Of a stretch of DNA of 27,429 nt, positions 1 to 6,523 are shown piece after piece; position 1 is the first letter of the stretch; each line of letters starts with the position of its first letter. The notes under the pieces are model-generated. The model saw only the letters and a program-made list of their open reading frames with translations. It searched no databases and was not told where the DNA came from. A program made the translations under genes and the position numbers. This DNA comes from CAYOLL01 sp964404765 [NCBI: uncultured Gemmatimonadota bacterium] (GTDB taxonomy: Bacteria > 4572-55), in NCBI GenBank assembly GCA_964404765.1, contig CAYOLL010000074.1:1-27429 (forward strand). The letters run 5' to 3'.

Positions 1-161
1 CTAAGTTACATTTACCAATAACTTTGAGAATAAGATAATTAATCATGGCATTTATCCTTTCACAGTTCTAAGAACGGTTGGCAAGTATCATTGGAATCAA
101 ATATACTTTAGAGCTTTAGCTTTAATAAAGCATATTTTGTGCCAGAGGATTTAGTAAAAAG

Positions 162-203
162 AAAAACGGGTTTTCCGATGTTTAAAAACTCGTTAACCCG
201 TTT
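162..203 (-). terminator. probable rho-independent terminator of the sigma-54 regulator
   Basis: A perfect 9-bp inverted repeat (164-172 aaacgggtt, 195-203 aacccgttt) encloses a 22-base loop. Read on the minus strand, the stem is followed by a T-rich run with one C and one A. It lies about 120 bases past the stop of the regulator gene at 327, so the placement suits its transcript end. The loop is long, so folding strength is uncertain. Confidence 0.5.
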
Positions 204-326
204 GTAACAGAAAAGTTAGAAGCAGCGTAAAAATTTAAAATTATTTTTTTATGTGCTATCAAGACTAACCCTTAAAGAACAAATTGTCCTATTAACTGGT
301 CGATTTGTTCTGCCAGCCGTTATCCG

Positions 327-1397
327 TTATGGTTTAGTGCTTTCAAATTTTTCTAATAGTTCACGAATTCGGCGCAAACTTGTATTCAATTCTTTTGCAA
401 CAACAGTTCGGTTGCCTAAATGCTGCTTCAACGCTTTGCAAATTGCTTCATATGCGGCCCGGTCTTCAACTTCTTTTAAAGTTGACGAGGTAACATTGAC
501 ATTGCCTGCAAATGATGATGTCGCTGGATCGGGCTCAAGCGGATCAAATTGGATATTTTCAGGCATTATGACGTTAATTTCACTGTTTTTCAATCGGAGA
601 ATTAAAGACCGCTCAAGAATGTTTTCCAGTTCACGCACATTACCAGGCCACTTATATTCTTTTAACTTTGCTATAGCTTCAGGATGAATGAACAGATCTT
701 CATCAGAATTTAGGTGACTTCTCTTTTTCTGAAAAAAATAGTAATCCATTAATAATGGAATATCATCCAAGCGTTCACATAGTGGTGGGATATGCAGCGG
801 CATTACATTTATACGATAAAAAAGGTCTTTGCGAAACTCGCCGGACAACACCATTTTTTTCAAGTTTTTGTTTGTTGCCGTAATCAGTCGCACATCTACG
901 CGCCGTTCTACATCACTGCCGACAGGATAAAACCACCCATCGTCAAGAATGCGCAACAATTTTACCTGTGCTAATGGTGCAAGGTCCCCAATTTCATCTA
1001 AAAAAAGCGTTCCACCATGCGCCGATAAAAATTTACCTCTGCGTTCTTTATTCGCCCCCGTGAAAGAACCTTTCTCGTGACCAAATAACTCACTTTCGAT
1101 TAGTTCTTGAGGGATTGCAGAGCAGTTCATTGCAAAAAAGGGTTCTTCGCGTCGTCGGCTTGACAAATGAATTCGCTCGGCAAAGAGACTCTTTCCAACC
1201 CCTGTTTCGCCTAATAGCAACACTGTTGAATCTGTCGCAGCGACATCTTCCAATTGCTCTAAAAGAAGCTGAATTGACACACTTTGGGTAATTATTTTTC
1301 GCGGATTGATCAAATCAGGGCGATTTGGCGGTGGACCTGGCACGTTGCTGGGTACGCTTGGGATTGAAGTTATGGTTCTTTTAATTCTTCGCGGCAT
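327..1397 (-). CDS. sigma-54-dependent transcriptional activator (AAA+ bEBP) without a receiver domain
   Basis: This is a 356-aa bacterial enhancer-binding protein that remodels RNA polymerase-sigma-54 with ATP energy. Visible in order are Walker A GETGVGKS (about residues 62-69), the sigma-54 contact loop GSFTGA (a GAFTGA variant), Walker B GTLFLDEIGDL, a sensor region around RLITATN, the EFRKDLFYR arginine region, and WPGNVRELEN in the lid. The C-terminal 45 residues look like a Fis-type helix-turn-helix (GNRTVVAKELNTSLRRIREL). The segment before the ATPase is only about 35 residues and proline-rich. No receiver, GAF or PAS domain fits there, so activity must be controlled in trans or constitutively, as in PspF-type proteins. 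No -24/-12 promoter was recognised nearby, so its target is unknown. The family is certain; the specific regulon is not. Confidence 0.93.
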   Translation of the reverse strand: MPRRIKRTITSIPSVPSNVPGPPPNRPDLINPRKIITQSVSIQLLLEQLEDVAATDSTVLLLGETGVGKSLFAERIHLSSRRREEPFFAMNCSAIPQELIESELFGHEKGSFTGANKERRGKFLSAHGGTLFLDEIGDLAPLAQVKLLRILDDGWFYPVGSDVERRVDVRLITATNKNLKKMVLSGEFRKDLFYRINVMPLHIPPLCERLDDIPLLMDYYFFQKKRSHLNSDEDLFIHPEAIAKLKEYKWPGNVRELENILERSLILRLKNSEINVIMPENIQFDPLEPDPATSSFAGNVNVTSSTLKEVEDRAAYEAICKALKQHLGNRTVVAKELNTSLRRIRELLEKFESTKP

Positions 1398-1425
1398 AAT
1401 TTTGTGTGATTGATTTGATTTTTGA

Positions 1426-1725
1426 TTATGACTGCCAAAAATCCTTCAACGGACTTTCCTGCGCGGAATGAACAACGGCTAACACGTCTATTTGATCGGG
1501 TTTGATGAAATAGATGATACGATATGACCCTTCGATCATTTCGCGGATTTGGGGAAGGTTAATTTCGGGTGTTATCCGGCCGGACATGGGAAAATCAGCA
1601 ATCTGCTGCGTACGTCGGGTCAGGCGGTCGACCATACGCAGGGCATACCGAGCGGACGTTTGCGCAATATAATCGTAGATGCCCTGCAAGTGTTCGACGG
1701 CATTGTCAGTCCAATGGACATTCAT
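1426..1725 (-). CDS. ParE/RelE-superfamily toxin
   Basis: This 99-aa basic protein has the ParE/RelE fold signature. An N-terminal strand-helix (VHWTDNAVEHLQGIYDYIAQ) is followed by a helix rich in Arg and Gln, the block QIREMIEGSYRIIYFI, and a final strand VLAVVHSAQE. These toxins inhibit either gyrase (ParE) or the ribosome (RelE); the sequence reads more like ParE, but the target cannot be settled here. Its start overlaps the end of the upstream antitoxin gene by 4 bases (1722-1725), the usual translational coupling of a TA pair. The length is normal and no damage is visible. Unlike most modules in this stretch, this one looks intact. Confidence 0.88.
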   Translation of the reverse strand: MNVHWTDNAVEHLQGIYDYIAQTSARYALRMVDRLTRRTQQIADFPMSGRITPEINLPQIREMIEGSYRIIYFIKPDQIDVLAVVHSAQESPLKDFWQS

Positions 1726-1919
1726 GCGGCTAATCCAAACTTTTGACGCACAAGATATACATCAGTCGTGCGACCGGCCCGACTGTCTGCCAAGCCTTTT
1801 TCGATAGCCATACGAACATATATTTCATACATGAGATCGTCCCACGAAATGGTTTCCGGCAATTTGTCAAGCAGCATTCGGGCTTGTTCTTTAATTGGAA
1901 GAGCGAGCGTCGGCGACAT
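1722..1919 (-). CDS. antitoxin of the ParE-type pair
   Basis: This is a small 65-aa acidic-to-neutral protein just upstream of the ParE-like toxin, overlapping it by 4 bases. I chose the ATG at 1919 because an aaaggaa ribosome binding site stands five bases before it; the longer frame to 2000 lacks one. The sequence has a mostly helical N-terminal half (EQARMLLDKLPETISWDDLMYEIYVR), then AIEKGLADSRAGRTT, resembling antitoxins of the DUF2281/RHH-like addiction-module group. Role by position and size: it neutralises the partner toxin and probably autoregulates the operon. Confidence 0.8.
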   Translation of the reverse strand: MSPTLALPIKEQARMLLDKLPETISWDDLMYEIYVRMAIEKGLADSRAGRTTDVYLVRQKFGLAA

Positions 1920-2022
1920 AGCGATTCCTTTAGTTGTGTGTAGTAGATAAATAGGGCCATCCGGAGAGATAAATGTTATATTTTTTGCAGAGGTCGGCAA
2001 GCTATTTCTGAAAGCCGGAGCA

Positions 2023-2125
2023 TGCCAAATGGCTGAAGGAAGAGTTTCTGGATAAAGCGGCGTCTGACCCCAAACGCTAAAACCACAAGATCAAAGCCAA
2101 TACGGACGCGGGGAAGAATTGGCGC
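2023..2125 (+). repeat. TA-island gene-tail repeat, copy 1 (degenerate)
   Basis: The segment encodes AKWLKEEFLDK...PKR and a stop, then carries a non-coding stretch containing tcaaagccaatacgg and gaagaattgg. A second copy of the same order lies at 2823-2947 and a partial third at 4466-4517. It is the 3' end of a gene that is otherwise absent here, so this is a relic rather than a gene. The rest of 2001-2223 shows nothing else coding. Confidence 0.6.
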
Positions 2126-2223
2126 ATCTCGGTGAGCGCCCACTTACCGACATGCGCATAGAACCGGCGTCATCCTGCAAGAACGACTTTAGGCTGAAAT
2201 ATCTCATTTTGAAAGGAGTCACC

Positions 2224-2709
2224 ATGCAAACGATCGAAGGGCAAGCGCTGGATGCAGCGCATATAAAGCTCATGCAGCCTATTTCCACAAAGCCGGGCGC
2301 AAAGATCATCGTTATCATTCCGAGCGCTGAAGATCTGGCCGATGAGCGGAATGCCTGGCTACAGTTATGCCTGCAAAATTTGCAGCGGGCCTATGGCGAA
2401 AACGAACCGAATTACGGCGTGGCGTTGATGAAAGAGCCCGATTTGGCGTATCAATTCGCCCACGCGCCCGGGCTGCCCGAAGAATCAAATCATAAACAAA
2501 AGGAGTCTGAAATAAAGCCGCCTCTTTCCAATATTCAATTGGAATTGTTGAAGGTCTACGCGGCCGGTGTGGATGAGCGGTATTTATCCGAGCTCAAAGA
2601 TTTAATCGGCAATTTTCTATTGAGCAAAGCGCGTGAAGCGGCCGATAAGATTTGGCAGGAACGAGACTATCAGGCGGAGACTGTGGAAAAATGGCTGACG
2701 CAAAAATAA
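2224..2709 (+). CDS. fused double antitoxin-like protein
   Basis: This is a 161-aa protein. The ATG at 2224 has an aaaggag site 5 bases upstream; the in-frame extension to 2119 has no such site. It reads as two antitoxin-like modules joined by a short Lys/Glu/Pro linker. Residues 1-80 (from MQTIEGQALDAAHIKL through AWLQLCLQNLQRAYGENEPNY) resemble stand-alone antitoxins of about 75 residues. Residues about 99-161 (PLSNIQLELLKVYAAGV, then LIGNFLLSKAREAADKIWQERDY) resemble the small proteins usually encoded directly before PIN-family toxins. The gene overlaps the PIN fragment that follows by 19 bases, which fits the second module. Family assignment of both halves is from memory of such proteins, not a search. 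It may be an orphan antitoxin now that its toxin is broken. Confidence 0.75.
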   Translation: MQTIEGQALDAAHIKLMQPISTKPGAKIIVIIPSAEDLADERNAWLQLCLQNLQRAYGENEPNYGVALMKEPDLAYQFAHAPGLPEESNHKQKESEIKPPLSNIQLELLKVYAAGVDERYLSELKDLIGNFLLSKAREAADKIWQERDYQAETVEKWLTQK

Positions 2710-2843
2710 GAGTTGTTTGCGATACCAATATCATTTTGAGCGCCGTTTCCCGCCATTCTGTCGAGTTTTGCAAGCCACTAAAATGTCATGAAATGCGACA
2801 AATTGAAATTTGTTTTCACCAGAAAAGGTGGCCAAATGGCTGA
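2691..2843 (+). pseudogene. truncated PIN-family toxin (N-terminal fragment)
   Basis: The frame opens with MADAKIRVVCDTNIILSAVSR. CDTNIIL is the first strand of a PIN ribonuclease, with the first catalytic aspartate. After about 27 residues homology stops, and the frame runs through unrelated sequence into the repeat at 2823. A full PIN toxin is about 130-140 residues with at least three acidic residues; only the first is left. The start overlaps the antitoxin-like gene by 19 bases, the arrangement of an intact pair. A deletion has probably joined the toxin start to the tail of another gene. Confidence 0.75.
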
Positions 2844-2947
2844 AGGAAGAATTTCTGGATAAAACCGAACCTGAATCTAAACGCTAAAACCACTGGGGTC
2901 AAAGCCGATACGGGCGTGGGCAAGAATTGGCTGGAGGCGCATTAGGA
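2823..2947 (+). repeat. TA-island gene-tail repeat, copy 2 (fullest copy)
   Basis: The segment encodes VAKWLKEEFLDKTEPESKR and a stop. A conserved stretch containing gtcaaagccgatacgggcgt and caagaattggctggaggcgc follows. It parallels the copies at 2023-2125 and 4466-4517, all on the plus strand, consistent with repeated duplication and deletion inside the island. Confidence 0.65.
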
Positions 2948-2954
2948 TTTGCGG

Positions 2955-2993
2955 AAAACAAAAACCCCGCCTATCCGGGTGAGATTGGCGGGG
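2955..2993 (-). terminator. rho-independent terminator of the PD-(D/E)XK-like gene
   Basis: A 7-bp GC-only stem (ccccgcc 2965-2971 / ggcgggg 2987-2993) has a 15-base loop. On the minus strand it is followed by five T, a G and four T. It lies just past the stop at 3015, so it ends the transcript of the 3015-3644 gene. Confidence 0.85.
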
Positions 2994-3014
2994 CATGGCG
3001 TAAACATGAATAAT

Positions 3015-3644
3015 CTAATTTTTATCCGCTATTGCCAGCTCCTGCTCGCATAATATAAACAAGTGATCCAGTACTCCCAGCAAGATTTCCGGTCTTGGAA
3101 ATAGCGATAAACTGACCAAATCAATCGTCAAATTTTGGCTGTCCAGCTTGCCAAATTGCCATAATTCACCGGTGGTCACAATACCGTAAATCACCTTCGG
3201 GCCTCGCTCTCCGTTAAAGCGTTGTGCGGCGACTAATTCCGCCAGGCATTGACCCCAGCCCATGTCAAAATCCTCGCGCTTGGCTTCCACCACGGCCATG
3301 ACCGGGGAAACCAATTCACGCAGGCCGCGCGGCGACGGCTTGGCGATCAAAAAATCGGGCATGCCGCTGAGAACATCATCGGCTTTTAACAGGATTTCCT
3401 GCCAGATTTGCAAAGTCGGATGTCGCAGCCAGACTTCGCGTAAAATCGGATAAATGGCGATGACGACCAATGAAACTTCCGGGGCTGACGGGTGATGGGC
3501 CAAATCAAATTTGAGGCGGTCGAGGATAAAATTCTCCATTGAAACCGCAGCAATTTTCGTATAGTCAATTAGTTCTTGACGATGAACCGTAATATCAAAA
3601 CGGTTGGCCGCCTCATTAATTGTCGTAAAGTCTTTAAAACTCAT
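3015..3644 (-). CDS. PD-(D/E)XK nuclease-like protein of unknown function
   Basis: This 209-aa soluble protein has a good start site (gcggaggtaagaacc before the ATG). Residues 95-125 contain GMPDFLIAK, then about 17 residues, then VMAVVEAKRED. The D...E-x-K arrangement is the core of PD-(D/E)XK nucleases, seen for example in the N-terminal nuclease domain of HsdR. A helix with a glutamine (GQCLAELVAAQ) follows, as in many members. The N-terminal 90 residues are helical and unrecognised. Similar short proteins are common in cyanobacteria and in genomes rich in Uma2 genes. It stands alone between TA relics and has its own terminator. Nuclease activity is inferred from the motif only. Confidence 0.7.
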   Translation of the reverse strand: MSFKDFTTINEAANRFDITVHRQELIDYTKIAAVSMENFILDRLKFDLAHHPSAPEVSLVVIAIYPILREVWLRHPTLQIWQEILLKADDVLSGMPDFLIAKPSPRGLRELVSPVMAVVEAKREDFDMGWGQCLAELVAAQRFNGERGPKVIYGIVTTGELWQFGKLDSQNLTIDLVSLSLFPRPEILLGVLDHLFILCEQELAIADKN

Positions 3645-3694
3645 GGTTCTTACCTCCGCAAGCGATTGAAATTAACGGGGATCACAAAGGATGC

Positions 3695-3733
3695 TACCGT
3701 ATAATAACGATATTCATTCCCCTTGGCAAGGCG
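3695..3733. repeat. direct repeat left of the Uma2 gene
   Basis: accgtataataacgatattc followed by a CT-rich stretch and ggcaaggcg recurs at 4371-4410, with about 85% identity by eye and in the same orientation. The pair brackets the Uma2 gene and suggests duplication of a larger unit with later loss. Confidence 0.6.
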
Positions 3734-3734
3734 T

Positions 3735-4211
3735 CTAAAAAATCTTGTCCATCGCCACCGAAATACCGGCGGCATTGTCCAGCACTGTGCCGGACGAAAA
3801 GATATGTGGCGTCATGTCCGGCGTAAAGACGGAAATCATCCGCAAAGCCGGCTGCACCAGCCAGCAGGAACAGACGCCTGCCGTAAAATATTCCTTGAAC
3901 CGCGTCATCAACTCCTGCATACCCTGCGTCGGCGACAGAATCTCGATAATCAACAATGGTGGCTCGGTCATACGGATTTCGTCGGTGACCCAATCAATGG
4001 CCAGCTTGGGATAAACGCTAATATCCGGCGTATAAAGCTGTCCATTTAGCGCTAACGATAGTTCGCTCATAACGGTTACTTTGTCACGATATAGCGTGAC
4101 CAGTTCGGCGCCCAACAGCATTTGGGTGATGCTGTGGTTTTTGCTTGGCATGGGCTTGCCCCTTTCGATTTCATAAGCAGCGGCGACTTCGGCCAACAGG
4201 GAATCTGACAT
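3735..4211 (-). CDS. Uma2-family PD-(D/E)XK endonuclease-like protein
   Basis: This 158-aa protein starts at the ATG at 4211, which has a perfect aaaggag site; the longer frame to 4496 has none and covers repeat-derived DNA. Uma2 hallmarks are YTPDISVYPKL (first acidic residue), EPPLLIIEILSPTQ (second), and the block RFKEYFTAGVCSCWLVQP then ISVFTPD. Uma2 proteins have a restriction-endonuclease-like fold, but their role in the cell is not established. The protein is somewhat shorter than the usual 180-200 residues, mainly at the N-terminus before the PD motif. Direct repeats at 3695-3733 and 4371-4410 bracket it, suggesting it was once part of a duplicated unit. Confidence 0.88.
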   Translation of the reverse strand: MSDSLLAEVAAAYEIERGKPMPSKNHSITQMLLGAELVTLYRDKVTVMSELSLALNGQLYTPDISVYPKLAIDWVTDEIRMTEPPLLIIEILSPTQGMQELMTRFKEYFTAGVCSCWLVQPALRMISVFTPDMTPHIFSSGTVLDNAAGISVAMDKIF

Positions 4212-4370
4212 AATTTTCTCCTTTGTGAGGATGCTTGCGGCGTGGACAGCGCAAAGATAGCGATTTGCCGAATGGCGGGCAAGAGATTTGTGCTTTGTGC
4301 TAAGGTTTGATGTTACCAACACTTTTTGAGAAGTTACTAAAAGACATCCTAAAACACTCGTGCTCTTCAT

Positions 4371-4410
4371 ACGGTATAAATAACGATATTCGTTCTCTTT
4401 GGTAAGGCAT
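4371..4410. repeat. direct repeat right of the Uma2 gene
   Basis: acggtataaataacgatatt followed by a CT-rich stretch and ggtaaggca matches 3695-3733 in the same orientation, with scattered substitutions and a one-base indel. Confidence 0.6.
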
Positions 4411-4465
4411 AATGGCCGTTGTAATAGCACCGTCCTCGATGGCGATGGTTGTCGGCCGTTGGATG

Positions 4466-4517
4466 TGCCGGTCAAGGCCGATACGGGCGTCGGCAAGAGT
4501 TGGCTGGAGGCGCATTA
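4466..4517 (+). repeat. TA-island gene-tail repeat, copy 3 (partial)
   Basis: ggtcaaggccgatacgggcg and gagttggctggaggcgcatt match 2899-2947 with a few substitutions. In frame it reads VKADTGVGKSWLEAH and a stop, the end of a lost coding sequence. Confidence 0.6.
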
Positions 4518-4538
4518 ATCGTTAAAAAAGGTTGTCAT

Positions 4539-4763
4539 TTATTGCGGGAAGTGGAGGTTTTTATATGCAAGCATGTTGTTGTGAGCCCGTTCCAGTCGAT
4601 AACGGATATATTCATCTTTCGTGCCGACGTTGTTCATAACGGGATGCCATCCTGTTGAATATTTTGATAGAGCGGCCCGAGAGCCGTAAAGAATAATATC
4701 AGCCCCGGGTTCAATTTGACGCACAGCTTTTTTGACAAGTTTCAGGAGCGTGGCTTGGTTCAT
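4539..4763 (-). pseudogene. nucleotidyltransferase/HEPN (MntA/HepT-like) deletion remnant
   Basis: The 74-codon frame joins two TA partners. Residues 1-30 (QATLLKLVKKAVRQIEPGADIILYGSRA) are the start of a minimal nucleotidyltransferase with the GSR helix-turn motif, cut before the catalytic DxD. From the internal Met at 4637, the sequence KDEYIRYRLERAHNNMLAYKN resembles the first helix of a HEPN-domain partner; the RX4-6H ribonuclease motif is missing. In intact loci the two are separate adjacent genes, so a deletion has removed most of the first and the end of the second. An aggatg-like site before 4637 would suit the old HEPN start. No function is expected. Confidence 0.7.
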
Positions 4764-4786
4764 GATTCAATCCTTGATTGATAGAA

Positions 4787-4824
4787 AATAAAAAAGCCGA
4801 CCGCTTTTCAACAGAACGGGCGGC
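4787..4824 (-). terminator. rho-independent terminator of the histidine kinase gene
   Basis: Stem gccgaccg (4796-4803) / cgggcggc (4817-4824) pairs with a single mismatch and a 13-base loop. On the minus strand six T, an A and four T follow directly. The stop of the kinase is 23 bases away at 4847. Confidence 0.85.
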
Positions 4825-4846
4825 CGCGGCCAACCGGAATCTTGTG

Positions 4847-6451
4847 TTAGCCATAATCCGCTCTGACTTTTTTTAGCATCGCCTGGGTGCGTAAAGGCAA
4901 GATAAAAAACAAGGTAGTACCCGCATTTTCCTGACTTTCCGCCCAAATCAGACCCCCATGAGCTTCCACAATACTACGACAGATAGGCAAACCTAAGCCA
5001 GTGCCTTTAGCCTCTTTTGATATTTTATTGTTAATCCGATAGAATTCTTCAAAAATACGGGTTGTATCTTCCGGACTCATGCCCACACCGGTATCTTGTA
5101 CATAAACACGCGCAAACCCTTGTATTTCCTGCTCCGTCTCCTGTTCCGTCCCGACGGACAGGTCGCTGTCAGTCAACATTGTTGCCCCAATAGTAACCTG
5201 GCCACCCTCGTGGGTATATTTGACCGCATTGCTCAACAAATTCAGTAAAACTTGTAAAATTTTATCGGCATCCATATAGACCCGAATTGCGTCTGGCGGC
5301 AGATCTTCGAGCACTGCTATTTGATTAACCTCCGCCTGCACTGCAATAGTTTCAACAGCTTTGCGAATCAATTCCTTTAAATCACTCTCCACCAAATTCA
5401 TACTGACCCGGCCGGAATTGATGCGAGCCAAATCCAGCATCTGCGTTATCATGGTATTTAAGCGCTTGCTTTCGCCGCTGATGATCTGCAAAAAGCGATG
5501 CTGTTTGTCCAATGGGATCACGTCCCGCTCGTCTTGCAAAAGCTGCGAATAACTGCGGATGGCGGTCAGCGGGGTTCGCAATTCATGGGCGACCATGTGG
5601 ATTAATTCGGTTTTTTTCTGATCCATTTGTTGCAGACGGGAATTTTCCAATTCCATTCGCTGAGCTAAAATCTGCTTTTCAAAACTCAAGCTATTGGAAA
5701 TACTGAGTGCGCTGACCTCAAAGAGATGACTCAGAAAATCACGATCATCACGCGTTAATGGTTTGGTTGAACACTGGATGCCAACCGCTCCAATCAAGTT
5801 CCGACGTTGCTCAAAAGGGAAGCCTTCTTCAAACCCGGCGCGATTCAGGCAAGGTAAAAGGCAAGCCTCAAATGCGGCAAGAATGACAGTATCGCTCTGC
5901 TCGTTTTGCAAATTTGCGGGAATATCGGTCAAAGGCAGGGTGATTGGGGAAGTCAGAGGCTCCCGGCTGGCAACTGTCATAAAGCCGCCCTGCTCTCCGC
6001 TATGCAATAAGATGACCACATTTTCGGACGCGACAGACTCAGTAACCGCTTGAATCAAAAGATCGATCACATCTTTTATTTCGAGCGTTTCTGTTAAGTG
6101 GTGGGTGAACTCACGCAACTTTTGTCGACGCAGCAGAGCCATTTTTTCACGCTGCCGATTTTCCTGCTCGTTGCACACATATTGACAACTAAGCCAGGAG
6201 GCGGTAATTAACGGGCCCAGGACGGCAATAAAAGCGGCAATAAGAAAAGGCGGTTGGGCCAAAAAATTTAGCAAAAACGCCACAAATAACCCGCAGACAC
6301 TACTTAAAATCAGTAGAAATATCGAACGGCGCTGACCGGGATGGCGCGGCAAAGCTTCATCAAACTGACGATCCGGCGGCAAGTTGAGCTCTGAATTCGA
6401 GTTGGAATTTGAGATGGTCATATTACGGACGCGGTTTTGAATACGATTCAT
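4847..6451 (-). CDS. membrane-anchored sensor histidine kinase with GAF-like domain
   Basis: This 534-aa kinase has two hydrophobic segments at about 43-63 and 67-87, separated by only a few residues, so there is almost no periplasmic part. A charged coiled stretch (94-115) leads to a GAF-like domain (about 115-255; weak: LLIQAVTESVASENVVILLH, and RDFLSHLFEVSALSISNSL). HisKA follows with phospho-acceptor His289 in MVAHELRTPLTAIRSY. The HATPase has an N box near 402-413 (LLNLLSNAVKYT), G1 DTGVGM (453-458) and G2 GTGLGL (483-488). All catalytic motifs are intact. No response regulator lies beside it, so it is an orphan kinase in this window. The signal is probably cytosolic or membrane-derived. 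It may also respond to conditions relevant to the receptor gene upstream of it, but this is only proximity. Confidence 0.93.
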   Translation of the reverse strand: MNRIQNRVRNMTISNSNSNSELNLPPDRQFDEALPRHPGQRRSIFLLILSSVCGLFVAFLLNFLAQPPFLIAAFIAVLGPLITASWLSCQYVCNEQENRQREKMALLRRQKLREFTHHLTETLEIKDVIDLLIQAVTESVASENVVILLHSGEQGGFMTVASREPLTSPITLPLTDIPANLQNEQSDTVILAAFEACLLPCLNRAGFEEGFPFEQRRNLIGAVGIQCSTKPLTRDDRDFLSHLFEVSALSISNSLSFEKQILAQRMELENSRLQQMDQKKTELIHMVAHELRTPLTAIRSYSQLLQDERDVIPLDKQHRFLQIISGESKRLNTMITQMLDLARINSGRVSMNLVESDLKELIRKAVETIAVQAEVNQIAVLEDLPPDAIRVYMDADKILQVLLNLLSNAVKYTHEGGQVTIGATMLTDSDLSVGTEQETEQEIQGFARVYVQDTGVGMSPEDTTRIFEEFYRINNKISKEAKGTGLGLPICRSIVEAHGGLIWAESQENAGTTLFFILPLRTQAMLKKVRADYG

Positions 6452-6523
6452 GCCTATACGGCTTTAGTTATCTGCCAAAATTGACCTTTATTGAGAATAT
6501 ACTTCAGGTCAGTGCGATGCGGA

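Larger units (their letters stand above)
4212..4538. other. non-coding relic region upstream of Uma2
   Basis: The stretch carries the Uma2 ribosome binding site (next to 4211), the direct-repeat partner at 4371-4410 and the partial gene tail at 4466-4517 (plus strand, encoding VKADTGVGKSWLEAH and a stop). I see no intact gene. Long frames across it lack start signals. Confidence 0.6.

Noticed and set aside
253-687. A plus-strand frame opposite the sigma-54 regulator
   Set aside because: It has low-complexity composition, no family signature, and lies antisense to a certain AAA+ gene.
4146-4165. A -24/-12 sigma-54 promoter at ggcatgggcttgc
   Set aside because: The GG-GC spacing is one base short and the site lies inside the Uma2 gene.
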